The notes: a model not told the origin generated them from the sequence alone. A stretch of DNA of 64,000 bases from UBA2137 sp963740205 (GCA_963740205.1 CAVUDD010000002.1:434001-498000); one strand, 5' to 3'. Counted from the stretch's first letter, positions 35,190-44,473 are shown. Numbers and translations are program-made.

Positions 35190-37342
35190 ACGAGTTCGTA
35201 CCCTCCTTAAATTATGCGTTTTCGCTTTCCTACACATTCTCTCTCTTCTGGTGGAGTATGCTTTTCTGTGGGCTGTTATTTTTTGGTCTGAGTTTTTATC
35301 TGCAAATGCGTGGCATCTGGCTGAGACTAATTACCTGCCTTCTTTTTCTTGCAATACTTAGCGAACCCTCCTTATTCCGTGAGAAGAGACAATCCGTTCC
35401 AAATACTGTGCTGGTCATAAAGGATGAAAGCGACAGTATGGCGACAGGCAACCGCAAAGATCAGGTTGCCCAAGCCGAAGAGGATATTATCAAAGCCATA
35501 TCACCACTTAATAACTATAAACTTGAAACAGTTTCCATTGACGGCAACACAGAAAAAGGTAGTGCACAAAGAGAGACACACCTTTTTGAAAACATTCGCA
35601 GCGAACTCTCTCGTCTAAAACCCGAAGAAATTTCTTCGGTTATTTTACTTACGGATGGGCAAATCCACGATGTGCCCACTTCCCTGCCTATTTTAAGAGA
35701 TGAAACACCCTTTCATGTGTTGCTTGCAGGAAGACGAGATGCCGTCGACAGGCAAATTATCATTGATAAGGTGAACTCCTATGGGATTGTGGGCAAAAAT
35801 ACTTCACTCGAATTTATTGTCCGCGATTATGGCCGCAAGAACACGTTTTCAAGTGATAGTGTAACGGTCAAAATATCAACGCCGGATTCCCAAGATATTT
35901 TTTTAAACGACGTTATACCGGGTGAAATCACTCAAGTTGAAATTCCTGTTACACATGCTGGTGAAAATGTCATTCAGATTGAAACGCCCGCGCTCGAAGG
36001 TGAACTAACTACTTTGAATAATAAGGTTGCCCTAACGGTCAACGGTATCAGAGACAATTTAAAGGTTTTACTAGTATCAGGTAACGCTAATATAGGTGAG
36101 CGTACTTGGAGAAATTTTCTTAAATCTGACCCAGCGGTCGAATTGGTGCATTTCACAATTTTGCGACAACCCGATAAGATTGATCCCGCTCCACCAGAAG
36201 AAATGTCTCTCATTGTTTTTCCTTTCCAAGAGCTTTTTCAGGCAAAACTCAATGATTTTCATTTGATTATTTTCGACCATTATTCATTACAGGATTTGTT
36301 ACCTGCCTTTTATCTTCAAAATATCAAAGGCTATGTTGAGAATGGTGGTGCGCTATTGATTGCTAACGGCCCGACCTATTCGCAGAGCGGTTCAATTTAC
36401 AATTCACCTTTGCGTGACATCCTTCCATCTGCACCATTTGGTGAGCCAATAAACACACTATTCAAACCTAAATTAACAGAAATTGGCGAAACCCACCCTG
36501 TTACGCTCCCCCTTTCCGATTATAAATTAGCCGATGGATCCTATTCGTGGGGATCATGGGGGCGTATTATTCCAGTGAATACGTTAAATGGAAGCGTACT
36601 TATGCAGGGAAAGGATAACCTTCCTTTGCTTATTTTATCGAAAGCGGGAAAAGGTCGCATAGGGCAAATCACTAGTGATCAAATATGGCTCTGGTCAAGG
36701 CAATATCAAGGTGGTGGGCCACACTCTCTCTTACTAAAGCGATTAGTACATTGGTTAATGAAAGAACCGTCACTGGATGAAACGGCACTTGATATTACAA
36801 TCACAGATTCACTGGTTAAAATCCGCCAGCGACGTCTAGATAAATCCGTGCCTGCTACGAACCTGCAACTGGATTTACCAGATGGCACTTCTCAAAATAT
36901 AATTTCCACTATTTCTGAGGATGGCTTATGGACAGAAACGCAATTCGAAGCCTTACTTCCAGGCGTTTACACTATTGATGATGGATTTCAGAAACGCCCA
37001 ATAGTTGTTGGCGACATCAACCCACCAGAACTCCTTGATAGCGTTACAACAGATGAAAAACTAAAGCCTTTTCTTAAAGAACAGGCTGGAAGCATTCATT
37101 GGCTTCAAGACATGAGCTCCATTTTATTTAGAGAACGCCGAGAAGGACAAAGTATGTCAGGCCGTGCTTGGTTAGGACTAGAGCGTAAAAATTCTTACTC
37201 CCTAGCTGAGATTTTCCGCTACGAAATAATTCCTGATTATGCAGGGCTTATCGCACTGATGTTATTCCTGTTTGTAAGCTGGTGGCGCGAGGGTCGTCTA
37301 AGACCTATATTAAAAACCCGCCAATGGTTCAGAAAATTATAG
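35186..37342 (+). CDS. large membrane protein of the MoxR operon (VWA / amidotransferase-like)
   Basis: A 718-aa protein with N-terminal membrane segments at about 15-38 and 50-66 and a C-terminal one near 685-705. The periplasm- or cytosol-facing middle has TVLVIKDESDSMATGN near residue 75, a VWA-like DxSDS metal-site pattern, and SSVILLTDGQIHDVP near 145. A further Rossmann-like part contains FHLIIFDHYSLQDLLPAFYL and YVENGGALLIANGPT near 390, as in class I amidotransferase-like domains without the catalytic Cys. It overlaps the preceding gene by 4 bases and ends the operon. The pattern matches alphaproteobacterial MoxR clusters; molecular function unknown. Confidence 0.82.
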   Translation: MNEFVPSLNYAFSLSYTFSLFWWSMLFCGLLFFGLSFYLQMRGIWLRLITCLLFLAILSEPSLFREKRQSVPNTVLVIKDESDSMATGNRKDQVAQAEEDIIKAISPLNNYKLETVSIDGNTEKGSAQRETHLFENIRSELSRLKPEEISSVILLTDGQIHDVPTSLPILRDETPFHVLLAGRRDAVDRQIIIDKVNSYGIVGKNTSLEFIVRDYGRKNTFSSDSVTVKISTPDSQDIFLNDVIPGEITQVEIPVTHAGENVIQIETPALEGELTTLNNKVALTVNGIRDNLKVLLVSGNANIGERTWRNFLKSDPAVELVHFTILRQPDKIDPAPPEEMSLIVFPFQELFQAKLNDFHLIIFDHYSLQDLLPAFYLQNIKGYVENGGALLIANGPTYSQSGSIYNSPLRDILPSAPFGEPINTLFKPKLTEIGETHPVTLPLSDYKLADGSYSWGSWGRIIPVNTLNGSVLMQGKDNLPLLILSKAGKGRIGQITSDQIWLWSRQYQGGGPHSLLLKRLVHWLMKEPSLDETALDITITDSLVKIRQRRLDKSVPATNLQLDLPDGTSQNIISTISEDGLWTETQFEALLPGVYTIDDGFQKRPIVVGDINPPELLDSVTTDEKLKPFLKEQAGSIHWLQDMSSILFRERREGQSMSGRAWLGLERKNSYSLAEIFRYEIIPDYAGLIALMLFLFVSWWREGRLRPILKTRQWFRKL

Positions 37343-37636
37343 CTTTTGACGTTGTTGCATTTGATAAAGTTGCATAGCTGCCTGAGTTCTATTTTTTACA
37401 TTTAATATTTTAAAAATATTACGCACATGAAGCTTAACCGTTACAATCTTAACTCCCAAATGATTGGCGATTGCTTCATTGGTTTGTCCTTCAACCAAGT
37501 ATCTTGCTACCTCGCGTTGCCGTTGCGTAAAATGTCGAAAGCCAACGTTTCCTTTTTCAAACACAGGAACATCATTTTCTTCAGATAGCTTTTTTAGCTC
37601 AACCCAACGATCGTGAATATTAAGCGATTTCTTCAT
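37337..37636 (-). CDS. solo LuxR-type HTH regulator
   Basis: A 99-aa protein whose residues about 33-95 form a LuxR/GerE DNA-binding domain: HFTQRQREVARYLVEGQTNE, AIANHLGVKIVTVKLHVRNI and FKILNVKNRTQAA. The recognition helix and the VKxHVxNI pattern are intact. There is no receiver or ligand domain; the first 30 residues are short and charged. It may respond to a partner kinase-free signal or act constitutively. It is convergent with the MoxR operon, overlapping its last gene by 6 bases. Target genes unknown. Confidence 0.88.
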   Translation of the reverse strand: MKKSLNIHDRWVELKKLSEENDVPVFEKGNVGFRHFTQRQREVARYLVEGQTNEAIANHLGVKIVTVKLHVRNIFKILNVKNRTQAAMQLYQMQQRQKL

Positions 37637-37694
37637 ATATGCATTCTGTTACCAGAATAGCAAAATACAAAATCGTGACTACGTTTGTAGGAGA

Positions 37695-39662
37695 CTATAG
37701 TAGCGTATCAAGGGGAACACTGCTTGACTTATTAGTTGTAATCAAGCCGTCATAAGCCATATATCCCTCTATGACGCGTTGAACATAATTGCGTGTTTCT
37801 GAGAAGGGGATTTGTTCCATCCAGTCAAGTGGATCAATTTGATTGGTACGTGGATCACCGTACATAGCCAGCCAGTCTTTCACACGCCCGGGCCCCGCAT
37901 TATAAGCAGCAGCAGCCAGTGGTATAGATCCATTATACTGCCTTAATAAAGAGGCCAAATAAGCACTGCCAAGCTCAACGTTGTAGTCGGGGCGGTTCAG
38001 CAACCAATCTTTATTAAAAGGTTTTCCTATTTGTTGTGCGGTACGTAGAGCTGTGCTTGGAAGGAGCTGCATTAGGCCAAAAGCATTAGCATGACTTTGC
38101 GCTCTGGCATTAAACTCACTTTCCTGTCTTATAATGGCATGAACCATGTGTGCAGGAAGTCCTGACATAACAGGAAACTGTCTTACAGGATAACCGTGGC
38201 CTGGTAGGGCATGTCCATCTTGTGCTGCTTTTTTATAGACCTTCACAGCAGACATTGTATCCCCAAGTTGATCGGCGATTTGCCCTAGGGTTGCGTAATC
38301 ACTTTCGGATAAATTATCGCCTGATGCCATATTGATAAAGAATGCTCGGCTTTCATTAGTAAAGCCCGCGCGGAAAAACAAAATAGCCATTCGTGTACGA
38401 ATATCATTCGACCATTTCTGCCAGCTTTGTGAATTTACAAGATTTTGTGTAGGGGCACTTGTAGATTTTCCAAGTTTTTTTGCCGCTAATGCACCGTAAA
38501 ATGCAGGTCGGTATCTTGAGGCTGTTTCATACCATTGATTAGCAACCTGTTTATTGCCACCTCGCTCGGAGGCTAGTCCTGCCCAATAGGCGCCACGTGC
38601 ACGACTTATCGGTGTCTTTACGTTATCATAAAGCCTTTTAAAATGAGGAAAGGCTACTTCGGGTTTCTTCAAGAAATTAAGAGCCAGCCAGCCAGCTAAA
38701 AATTCTCCCTCTGCAAGAGGTGCCCCTTCTTTTTGTCCATTTGCCGCTGCCAACTGATAGGCTTTTGAATACTGCCTGTCATCCATGTACCTGCGAATGA
38801 GAATATGCCTCTCATACCACCATGCAGAAGGATCATAAACGCCTCCCATATTTGGTTGGTTTGCTAGTATCTCTTCCATGCCTGAATTAAGTTTCTTTTG
38901 TCTGCGCCATTTAAGGCGTTCGTATAGTAAGCCAGAATCATTTCTAAGCGAGGATGGTATGCGTGAAAGCAATGCCTCAACATTACCGTTTCCACGCGCC
39001 AGAGATATTTGTGCCTCAGCAAGAGCTTGATAGCCTTGTGGCATAACAAGCGATAAATTTTGGGCGGGTGTGTAATACTCGCGCGCCATTAAAAGGCCAA
39101 GGCGTTTCTTATGATCCTCTAAAGACAGTAAAGATTTATATTTCTGATAGAACCGTCTCTGAATATCTGCAGAGGCAACTTCCTCTGTCCACCATTTTTG
39201 TGCCTGCGTACTCGCATTTTTAGGACGGTTTTGTGCTAATAGTGCATCAATATAGCGTTCATATCCTTGGTTAGTCACAGGAGGAAATGAATCAAACCAA
39301 CTAACTACATCCACAGAAGACAAATTTATCGGCATTGCTTCTTCTGCAGTCACCTGCATTTTTGACATGAGAGGCCAGTTCGCATGCGAGCGAATAAAGC
39401 GCGTGACTCTATCAAAAGAAATCGGATCTTTATTATTTGTATATTTTAACCAGTAAAACGCCTCGGCAGGAACAGAACCAGTTGCTTGTGTTAAAGAGGC
39501 CTCGCCTACGCTCCATCGTCCCTGCTCGATAGCCTGAAGCCCTCTTATAAGAGCAGTTTCATTAGGAATAGATGGTAATGGGCGCTCTGCGGCAAAACCA
39601 ACAGAGGGCACAACCATCAATAGGAGTAGTGTAATATAAAGGCGGCGTGTAAAAATTAACAT
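37695..39662 (-). CDS. soluble lytic murein transglycosylase (SLT family)
   Basis: A 655-aa periplasmic enzyme that cleaves peptidoglycan to 1,6-anhydro products. A signal peptide (RRLYITLLLLMVVPSVGFAA) is followed by a long superhelical TPR-like body (about 30-480). The catalytic SLT domain follows: the Glu in HAIIRQESEFNARAQSHANA near residue 507, then FGLMQLLPSTALRTA and AAAAYNAGPGRVKDWLA. The C-terminus contains ETRNYVQRVIEGYMAY. It is divergent from smpB. A second, similar enzyme is encoded at 55870-57789. Confidence 0.93.
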   Translation of the reverse strand: MLIFTRRLYITLLLLMVVPSVGFAAERPLPSIPNETALIRGLQAIEQGRWSVGEASLTQATGSVPAEAFYWLKYTNNKDPISFDRVTRFIRSHANWPLMSKMQVTAEEAMPINLSSVDVVSWFDSFPPVTNQGYERYIDALLAQNRPKNASTQAQKWWTEEVASADIQRRFYQKYKSLLSLEDHKKRLGLLMAREYYTPAQNLSLVMPQGYQALAEAQISLARGNGNVEALLSRIPSSLRNDSGLLYERLKWRRQKKLNSGMEEILANQPNMGGVYDPSAWWYERHILIRRYMDDRQYSKAYQLAAANGQKEGAPLAEGEFLAGWLALNFLKKPEVAFPHFKRLYDNVKTPISRARGAYWAGLASERGGNKQVANQWYETASRYRPAFYGALAAKKLGKSTSAPTQNLVNSQSWQKWSNDIRTRMAILFFRAGFTNESRAFFINMASGDNLSESDYATLGQIADQLGDTMSAVKVYKKAAQDGHALPGHGYPVRQFPVMSGLPAHMVHAIIRQESEFNARAQSHANAFGLMQLLPSTALRTAQQIGKPFNKDWLLNRPDYNVELGSAYLASLLRQYNGSIPLAAAAYNAGPGRVKDWLAMYGDPRTNQIDPLDWMEQIPFSETRNYVQRVIEGYMAYDGLITTNKSSSVPLDTLL

Positions 39663-39748
39663 TACATAGATTTACAGCAAGCTAGCGTAACGTCAAGACA
39701 GCTTATCACTTGCCCCACGCAATATTGCACAGTATATGTTTCAAGGTT

Positions 39749-40243
39749 ATGGCGAAAAAGAAAACATCGAAATCCGGAATGATATCGACCAATAAGACAG
39801 TGGCCGAAAACCGTCGTGCGCGCTTTGATTACCATCTGGAAGAAAAATTCGAAACCGGGATTGTTCTTACTGGTACAGAAGTCAAATCACTTCGCCATGG
39901 GCAATGCTCGCTGAATGAGAGTTATGCAGGCCCCAAAGATGGTGAGATATTTTTGGTGAATGCTCATATCCCTGAGTACCAACAGGCAGGCCCAACACAA
40001 CAACATGAGCCAAATAGACCGCGTAAACTCCTTCTTAAACAAAAAGAAATTAACAAGCTTATAGGTTCGATTAGCCGTGAGGGTTATACACTTGTCCCGA
40101 CAAGAATTTATTTCAATTCGCGAGGATTGGTGAAATGTGAAATTGCGTTAGCTAAGGGTAAACAGACGCACGATAAGCGTGAAACTGTTAAGAAACGGGA
40201 TTGGGACAGACAAAAATCTCGCATCATGCGCGAAAAAGGTTAA
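39749..40243 (+). CDS. smpB: SsrA-binding protein SmpB
   Basis: A 164-aa RNA-binding protein that delivers tmRNA to stalled ribosomes for trans-translation. The OB-fold blocks are NRRARFDYHLEEKFETGIVL, GTEVKSLRHGQCSLNESYAG and EIFLVNAHIPEYQQAG. The C-terminal KGKQTHDKRETVKKRDWDRQ tail, which mimics the anticodon arm and enters the ribosome, is complete. I chose the ATG at 39749 (MAKKKTSKSG), downstream of AAGG; a longer frame from 39710 adds 13 residues that do not fit the family. No tmRNA gene is visible in the window. Confidence 0.95.
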   Translation: MAKKKTSKSGMISTNKTVAENRRARFDYHLEEKFETGIVLTGTEVKSLRHGQCSLNESYAGPKDGEIFLVNAHIPEYQQAGPTQQHEPNRPRKLLLKQKEINKLIGSISREGYTLVPTRIYFNSRGLVKCEIALAKGKQTHDKRETVKKRDWDRQKSRIMREKG

Positions 40244-41067
40244 TCCCAGTGGAAACCTCGTAATATACCAATAGGCTCTAAATCTTTTTCTTTTGCGCGT
40301 TTTGTTGCCTCTTCAAGTGATAGATCGCGCGTTGTTCCGTCCAAATTCCACAAGGCATCTATTCCGAAATTCCTAGCACCAGTGATATCGGTTCTTAGGG
40401 AGTCTCCAATGGCGCAAACTCTTGATTTATCAATTTTACCCAACTTGTCCCATGCCCATTCATATATTGGGAGATACGGTTTGCCGTGCCATTCAACGTG
40501 CCCACCTTGATCTTCGTACCATTGTGCATACAGGCCTGCACAGTGATAAATTTTGTTACTTATTGAAACTTCGTGGTCAGGATTGGCACATATCATCGGG
40601 AGGTTTTCCTTTAGACATATCTCCATAATTTCATAGAAATGTTCATCTTGTCCCAAGGTTGCCGTACCAATTGTGTTTAGAATGAAATCCGCTTGTTCGG
40701 GATTCTCTGTAACTATTAGGTCTCTCCCCTGCGCTATTTCTTTATTGGAAAATGTAGCCATTCGAATACAGGTTTTGCCTTGGTATTCGCTTAAGCCACG
40801 ATGTGCAGAACCTCCAGCAGTAACAATATTATCTTTAGAAATTCCAAGCCCCATGCTGCGGAGTGATATTTCCATTTCTTGAGGCCTAACATCTGTGTTG
40901 GAGAGAAACAGGCATGTCTTATTCATATCAGAAAGATTTTGTAAAACGTCTCTAGTATATGGATAGGGCCTTGCACCATCATGCACTACACCCCAAATAT
41001 CAATGATAAAGGCATCATAATTGTCGGCGACCTCAGACACTCCATTAATGAGAGGAATTGCATTCAT
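40240..41067 (-). CDS. HAD superfamily class IIA hydrolase (TIGR01459 type)
   Basis: A roughly 275-aa HAD phosphatase. The nucleophile motif is FIIDIWGVVHDGARPYP near residue 19 of the shorter form (DxWGVxHDG, the class IIA signature). CLFLSNTDVRPQEME gives motif II, and the C-terminal CAIGDSLRTDITGARNFGID carries the acidic motif IV with the GD...D pair. Relatives include NagD-like and pyridoxal-phosphate phosphatases; the substrate is not clear. I prefer the ATG at 41067 (MNAIPLING), which lies 13 bases after the EAL gene stop. A start at 41112 would overlap that gene. It is convergent with smpB by a 4-base overlap. Confidence 0.87.
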   Translation of the reverse strand: MNAIPLINGVSEVADNYDAFIIDIWGVVHDGARPYPYTRDVLQNLSDMNKTCLFLSNTDVRPQEMEISLRSMGLGISKDNIVTAGGSAHRGLSEYQGKTCIRMATFSNKEIAQGRDLIVTENPEQADFILNTIGTATLGQDEHFYEIMEICLKENLPMICANPDHEVSISNKIYHCAGLYAQWYEDQGGHVEWHGKPYLPIYEWAWDKLGKIDKSRVCAIGDSLRTDITGARNFGIDALWNLDGTTRDLSLEEATKRAKEKDLEPIGILRGFHWD

Positions 41068-41080
41068 ATCAGAGGCTTTC

Positions 41081-42211
41081 TTAGGCTGCATATTTAATAG
41101 GTTCATAGGCACTTATTTTATCCGGGCGACCAAAGATATACCCCTCGCCGTAATCCAGCTCGAGATCAAGAATGTCTTTTAGAACCTCTTCATTTTCAAC
41201 TTTTTCAGCAATGATGAGGACGTTTTCTTTTTCCAATTGACTCTTGATACGGCGCATCACGGCAACGCTGTTATTGTCCCGCGTAAATGCTGCAAGCTTA
41301 GAGGCCGATAATTTGATAAAGCTAACACCCAATTCCCTTATTAGTTCCCTATCCAAATGGGGGTCATCGACATGATCCATAGAAAAACGACACCCTAGTC
41401 TTTGCAAAGATTTTAAAATTGATGCAACACGCGTATCCATTTCACGCAAAGCATTTTGCTTTATCTCAAATATTAGATTCCCCGCCAATTCTCTCTGGGT
41501 GGACACAAAGGCCAGCAAGCTATTCATATAATTTTTAGAGGTCAGAGAGTCTTCTTCTATATTCAGAATAAACGGCTTATCGATTTTCATTTGACGCAAA
41601 TATTGCAGACTGTTTTTAAGAAGGACAAAATCGATATCCTTTTCTAATCCATGTTCTCGTGCGATAGGCATGTAGCGTGTAGGGGAAACTGTCATGGTCG
41701 GTGTCGCACGCAAATGAGCATATAATTCGTAATACAGGGTTTGCCTTTGAGGAAGTTTGACTATGGGTTGCACCCTTACCTCAACACGATTATCGGAAAT
41801 GGCCGCCTTTATAAACCCCAAGATAACTTCATCCGAATAATCACCGTCACTTTGGTAGCTGGGTGTATTGTCCAGTGCGCGCACATCAATCTCGAAATGA
41901 TTATTGAGTATACCTTCCTCACCCTTAAAACTCTCGCGAATATACGCATTCACCTCTGGTCTCGAGGCAGTTGTTCTGTGAACCAACCCTTCGGCTAGCT
42001 CACCTTGGCGTTTTTGAAGCTTACTAATAGAGTGATAAATATTTTGAAAGCCAGTACGACGCTTATAAACCTCCAAAAGTAGTCCCCCCGTCACAAGCAA
42101 AAGACCCGCAACAGTTAAAATCTGTGTTTGGTTTTCAGTTTGAATAAGGCGACCAAGAATAATGACACTACCGAACAGATAAACGCTCAAGCCAACGGCA
42201 TAAAGCAGCAT
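41081..42211 (-). CDS. membrane protein with degenerate EAL domain (TipF-like)
   Basis: A roughly 376-aa protein with two N-terminal membrane helices (LLYAVGLSVYLFGSVIILGR and ILTVAGLLLVTGGLLLEVY), a short coiled-coil linker (YHSISKLQKRQGELAEG) and an EAL domain. The EAL signature is YELYAHLR, and other catalytic positions are altered: DDFG reads MDHVDD, and the late QGY reads EGYIFGRP. Phosphodiesterase activity is therefore doubtful and a c-di-GMP-binding or scaffold role is more likely. The same layout (TM, coiled coil, degenerate EAL) is found in Caulobacter TipF, a flagellar positioning factor. I place the start at 42211, just after the pyrD stop; starts at 42265 or 42286 would overlap pyrD. 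Confidence 0.8.
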   Translation of the reverse strand: MLLYAVGLSVYLFGSVIILGRLIQTENQTQILTVAGLLLVTGGLLLEVYKRRTGFQNIYHSISKLQKRQGELAEGLVHRTTASRPEVNAYIRESFKGEEGILNNHFEIDVRALDNTPSYQSDGDYSDEVILGFIKAAISDNRVEVRVQPIVKLPQRQTLYYELYAHLRATPTMTVSPTRYMPIAREHGLEKDIDFVLLKNSLQYLRQMKIDKPFILNIEEDSLTSKNYMNSLLAFVSTQRELAGNLIFEIKQNALREMDTRVASILKSLQRLGCRFSMDHVDDPHLDRELIRELGVSFIKLSASKLAAFTRDNNSVAVMRRIKSQLEKENVLIIAEKVENEEVLKDILDLELDYGEGYIFGRPDKISAYEPIKYAA

Positions 42212-42215
42212 ATCC

Positions 42216-43298
42216 CTAGACGGCTTGCTTTTTCTTGAATTCCTTGTTTCTTGATCCAACGGCATCGGCAACACTTCTGTATCCATAAGTTTTAAGCAGT
42301 ATAGCTAAGTCTTCACATATCTTAGCAGGAAGTCCCGGCCCTTCAAAGACTAACCCTGTGTAGATTTGAATAAGGCTGGCGCCTGCGGCTATTTTATCAA
42401 ATGCCTGTTCGGCGTCAGTAATTCCACCAATACCTATAATAGGCACTTTTCCGCCTGTTAAATCAAAAAACTCAGCAATCAAATGTGTAGATTTATCACG
42501 AAGTTGAGGCCCGCTAAGCCCACCCTTTTCTTTGGCGAATTCATGAGACAACGGATCAGGTCTGTCCAATGTCGTATTGGTCAGAATAATACCATCTATT
42601 TTTTGCTTTACTACGGTATGAGCTATTTCTGCAATTTGGGCAGGATCAAGATCAGGTGACAGCTTTAGAAATACGGGGCGTTTATGTTCCGCCTGGTCAC
42701 GTGCCTCCATAATCTTGGCAAGAAAAGGAGCTAGGTTTTCTTTCTTTTGCAAATCACGTAAACCGGGCGTGTTAGGTGACGAAATATTAATTGTGAAATA
42801 GCTGGCAAGTGAATTCAATTCGTTAATCAGATGAACATAATCATTTTCTGGGGTTTCTTGATCCTTATTCATACCAATATTAACGCCAATAGGACCAGGT
42901 GCATGTTGGTTATGGGCGCGGTAGGCATTCAACGATTTCTTAAAAAAATCTAACCCTTTATTAGGGAACCCCATACGGTTGATAACCGAATTACTTTTGG
43001 TGTCTCTGAAAATACGTGGCTTTGGATTACCCTTTTGGGGTTTTGGCGTTACGGTTCCCACCTCGACAAAACCGAAACCTATTCTAAATGTTCCATCCAT
43101 GACTTCTGCGTTTTTATCAAACCCAGCAGCTAGCCCAACAGGATTTTGAAATTTCATACCGCAAATTTCAGTCATCAGACATTCATCGAAAAATCTTGAA
43201 TGTGATGGCCAGAAACCGCTTTTAAGAAGTTTAAGAGTTTTGTTATGTGCTGCCTCAGGCGGGAGTGTAAACAGAAAAGGACGTATCCATTTATACAT
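42216..43298 (-). CDS. pyrD: dihydroorotate dehydrogenase (quinone), class 2
   Basis: A 360-aa membrane-associated flavoenzyme oxidising dihydroorotate to orotate with quinone in pyrimidine synthesis. The class 2 N-terminal helix YKWIRPFLFTLPPEAAH binds the membrane. NPVGLAAGFDKNAEVMDG and VEVGTVTPKPQKGNPKPRIF line the FMN site. The catalytic Ser is in FTINISSPNTPGLRDLQ, and PIIGIGGITDAEQAFDKI binds the FMN phosphate. The ATG at 43298 is chosen because GGAGAG lies 6 bases upstream; a GTG at 43310 is within that ribosome-binding site. It overlaps the pgsA 3' end by 8 bases. Confidence 0.95.
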   Translation of the reverse strand: MYKWIRPFLFTLPPEAAHNKTLKLLKSGFWPSHSRFFDECLMTEICGMKFQNPVGLAAGFDKNAEVMDGTFRIGFGFVEVGTVTPKPQKGNPKPRIFRDTKSNSVINRMGFPNKGLDFFKKSLNAYRAHNQHAPGPIGVNIGMNKDQETPENDYVHLINELNSLASYFTINISSPNTPGLRDLQKKENLAPFLAKIMEARDQAEHKRPVFLKLSPDLDPAQIAEIAHTVVKQKIDGIILTNTTLDRPDPLSHEFAKEKGGLSGPQLRDKSTHLIAEFFDLTGGKVPIIGIGGITDAEQAFDKIAAGASLIQIYTGLVFEGPGLPAKICEDLAILLKTYGYRSVADAVGSRNKEFKKKQAV

Positions 43299-43863
43299 TA
43301 GTCTCTCCACCAGATGTCATATGAAGTAAGCCTGCCTTCATGTAATTCCAGCCAGTTGTTACCGTTAAAACCGCAGCAACGGACAGGCCAACTTGTCCAA
43401 TCAATAAAGTAAAGGGTAGAACATCATTGCCATAGTTACCCATGACGAGAAAACCAAGAGCAATCATCTGTAAGGTTGTTTTCCATTTTGCCATATTGGA
43501 AACAGGCAATGTAATATTTTTAGGACCCAAATATTCTCTTAGACCTGACACCAAAAATTCACGTACAAGAATAACAATCGCGGGTAAAACCCAAATCCCA
43601 TCCAACCTGTCTATAGCAGCCAAAGCAACAAGCAGAGAACCAATCATGATTTTATCAGCTATAGGATCAAGGAATTTACCTATATCTGAAACTTCGTTCA
43701 TTTTCCTAGCCAAGAAACCGTCAAGATAATCGCTTGCGCATGCCAGTGTATAGAAGAACAAAGCGCACCATGCTGTTGTTTCCGTGGGGATATACATCAA
43801 CATAATTATAAGCGGGATAAGTAAAATGCGCCCCATCGTAATCATATTTGGAAGTGAAGTCAT
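43291..43863 (-). CDS. pgsA: CDP-diacylglycerol-glycerol-3-phosphate 3-phosphatidyltransferase
   Basis: A 190-aa inner-membrane enzyme making phosphatidylglycerophosphate, the first step to phosphatidylglycerol and cardiolipin. The CDP-alcohol phosphotransferase motif DG-xx-AR-x8-G-xxx-D-xxx-D is intact in YLDGFLARKMNEVSDIGKFL followed by DPIADKIM (about residues 47-73). About five to six membrane helices are visible. An N-terminal SLPNMITMGRILLIPLIIML is typical of PgsA. It heads a transcript with pyrD (8-base overlap) and probably the EAL protein. Confidence 0.94.
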   Translation of the reverse strand: MTSLPNMITMGRILLIPLIIMLMYIPTETTAWCALFFYTLACASDYLDGFLARKMNEVSDIGKFLDPIADKIMIGSLLVALAAIDRLDGIWVLPAIVILVREFLVSGLREYLGPKNITLPVSNMAKWKTTLQMIALGFLVMGNYGNDVLPFTLLIGQVGLSVAAVLTVTTGWNYMKAGLLHMTSGGETNV

Positions 43864-43950
43864 AGCTAATCCCCTTGGTTCAAGAGTTACTATAGCGAAT
43901 TATCATGTAAAGAAAAGAAGTGGCAGAAAGTAATTTAGACTAATTTGAAT

Positions 43951-44403
43951 TTATTTGACTTCTTTATCCAAACCTAACCAATCCATAAATGTTCCGAACA
44001 AATGAGAATGATCGTCCTGATCTTTTAATGTGGTGAGATGTTCACCATGTCTGTACATCTTACCTTCGATGTACAACTTAACGTCAGCCCTGATCTTGTC
44101 GATATCAATTTCTTCTGTGACCTTAATATTCAATTTCTCCATCAACATTTTTTCATTTGGATGAAATTCGCCATCTTTAAAAGCCAGAATGCGTGCAAAG
44201 TAAATCATTTGTGCCCTGTGCTCGGGCTTTTCTATGTACTTAAAAAAATCGTTTATGTTTTGAGGCGTACTCATATCCTCAACTAGTGTCTGATATTGAG
44301 CATCTGACAAGGGCATATTCGAGAAAGTCTGGTTGAGGTATTCACGCTCCTGTTGCTTAACAATGCCATCAGCATGGGCAAGTGCTACCACGCACCGCCA
44401 CAT
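43951..44403 (-). CDS. TerB-like domain protein
   Basis: A 150-aa helical protein with a TerB-type region: MWRCVVALAHADGIVKQQER near the N-terminus (ADGxVxxxE is the family acidic motif) and RILAFKDGEFHPNEKMLMEK near residue 95, a second acidic DGEF loop. TerB domains bind divalent metal and act in tellurite resistance or envelope stress networks; solitary ones have no fixed role. The frame stays open upstream of the ATG through the ctrA hairpin, reading plausible sequence, but has no standard start codon there. It may be read through from ctrA, 70 bp upstream. Confidence 0.7.
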   Translation of the reverse strand: MWRCVVALAHADGIVKQQEREYLNQTFSNMPLSDAQYQTLVEDMSTPQNINDFFKYIEKPEHRAQMIYFARILAFKDGEFHPNEKMLMEKLNIKVTEEIDIDKIRADVKLYIEGKMYRHGEHLTTLKDQDDHSHLFGTFMDWLGLDKEVK

Positions 44404-44420
44404 ATAAAATTGCGAGACAG

Positions 44421-44451
44421 AAACACCCTGCTCGGTTGGAGAAGGGTGTTT
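44421..44451 (-). terminator. possible ctrA terminator hairpin
   Basis: A perfect 9-bp inverted repeat AAACACCCT/AGGGTGTTT with a 13-base loop lies 23 bases past the ctrA stop. Only three T follow directly on the minus strand, so termination may be partial. Confidence 0.5.
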
Positions 44452-44473
44452 GGCTTTGATAGTATGTAATATA

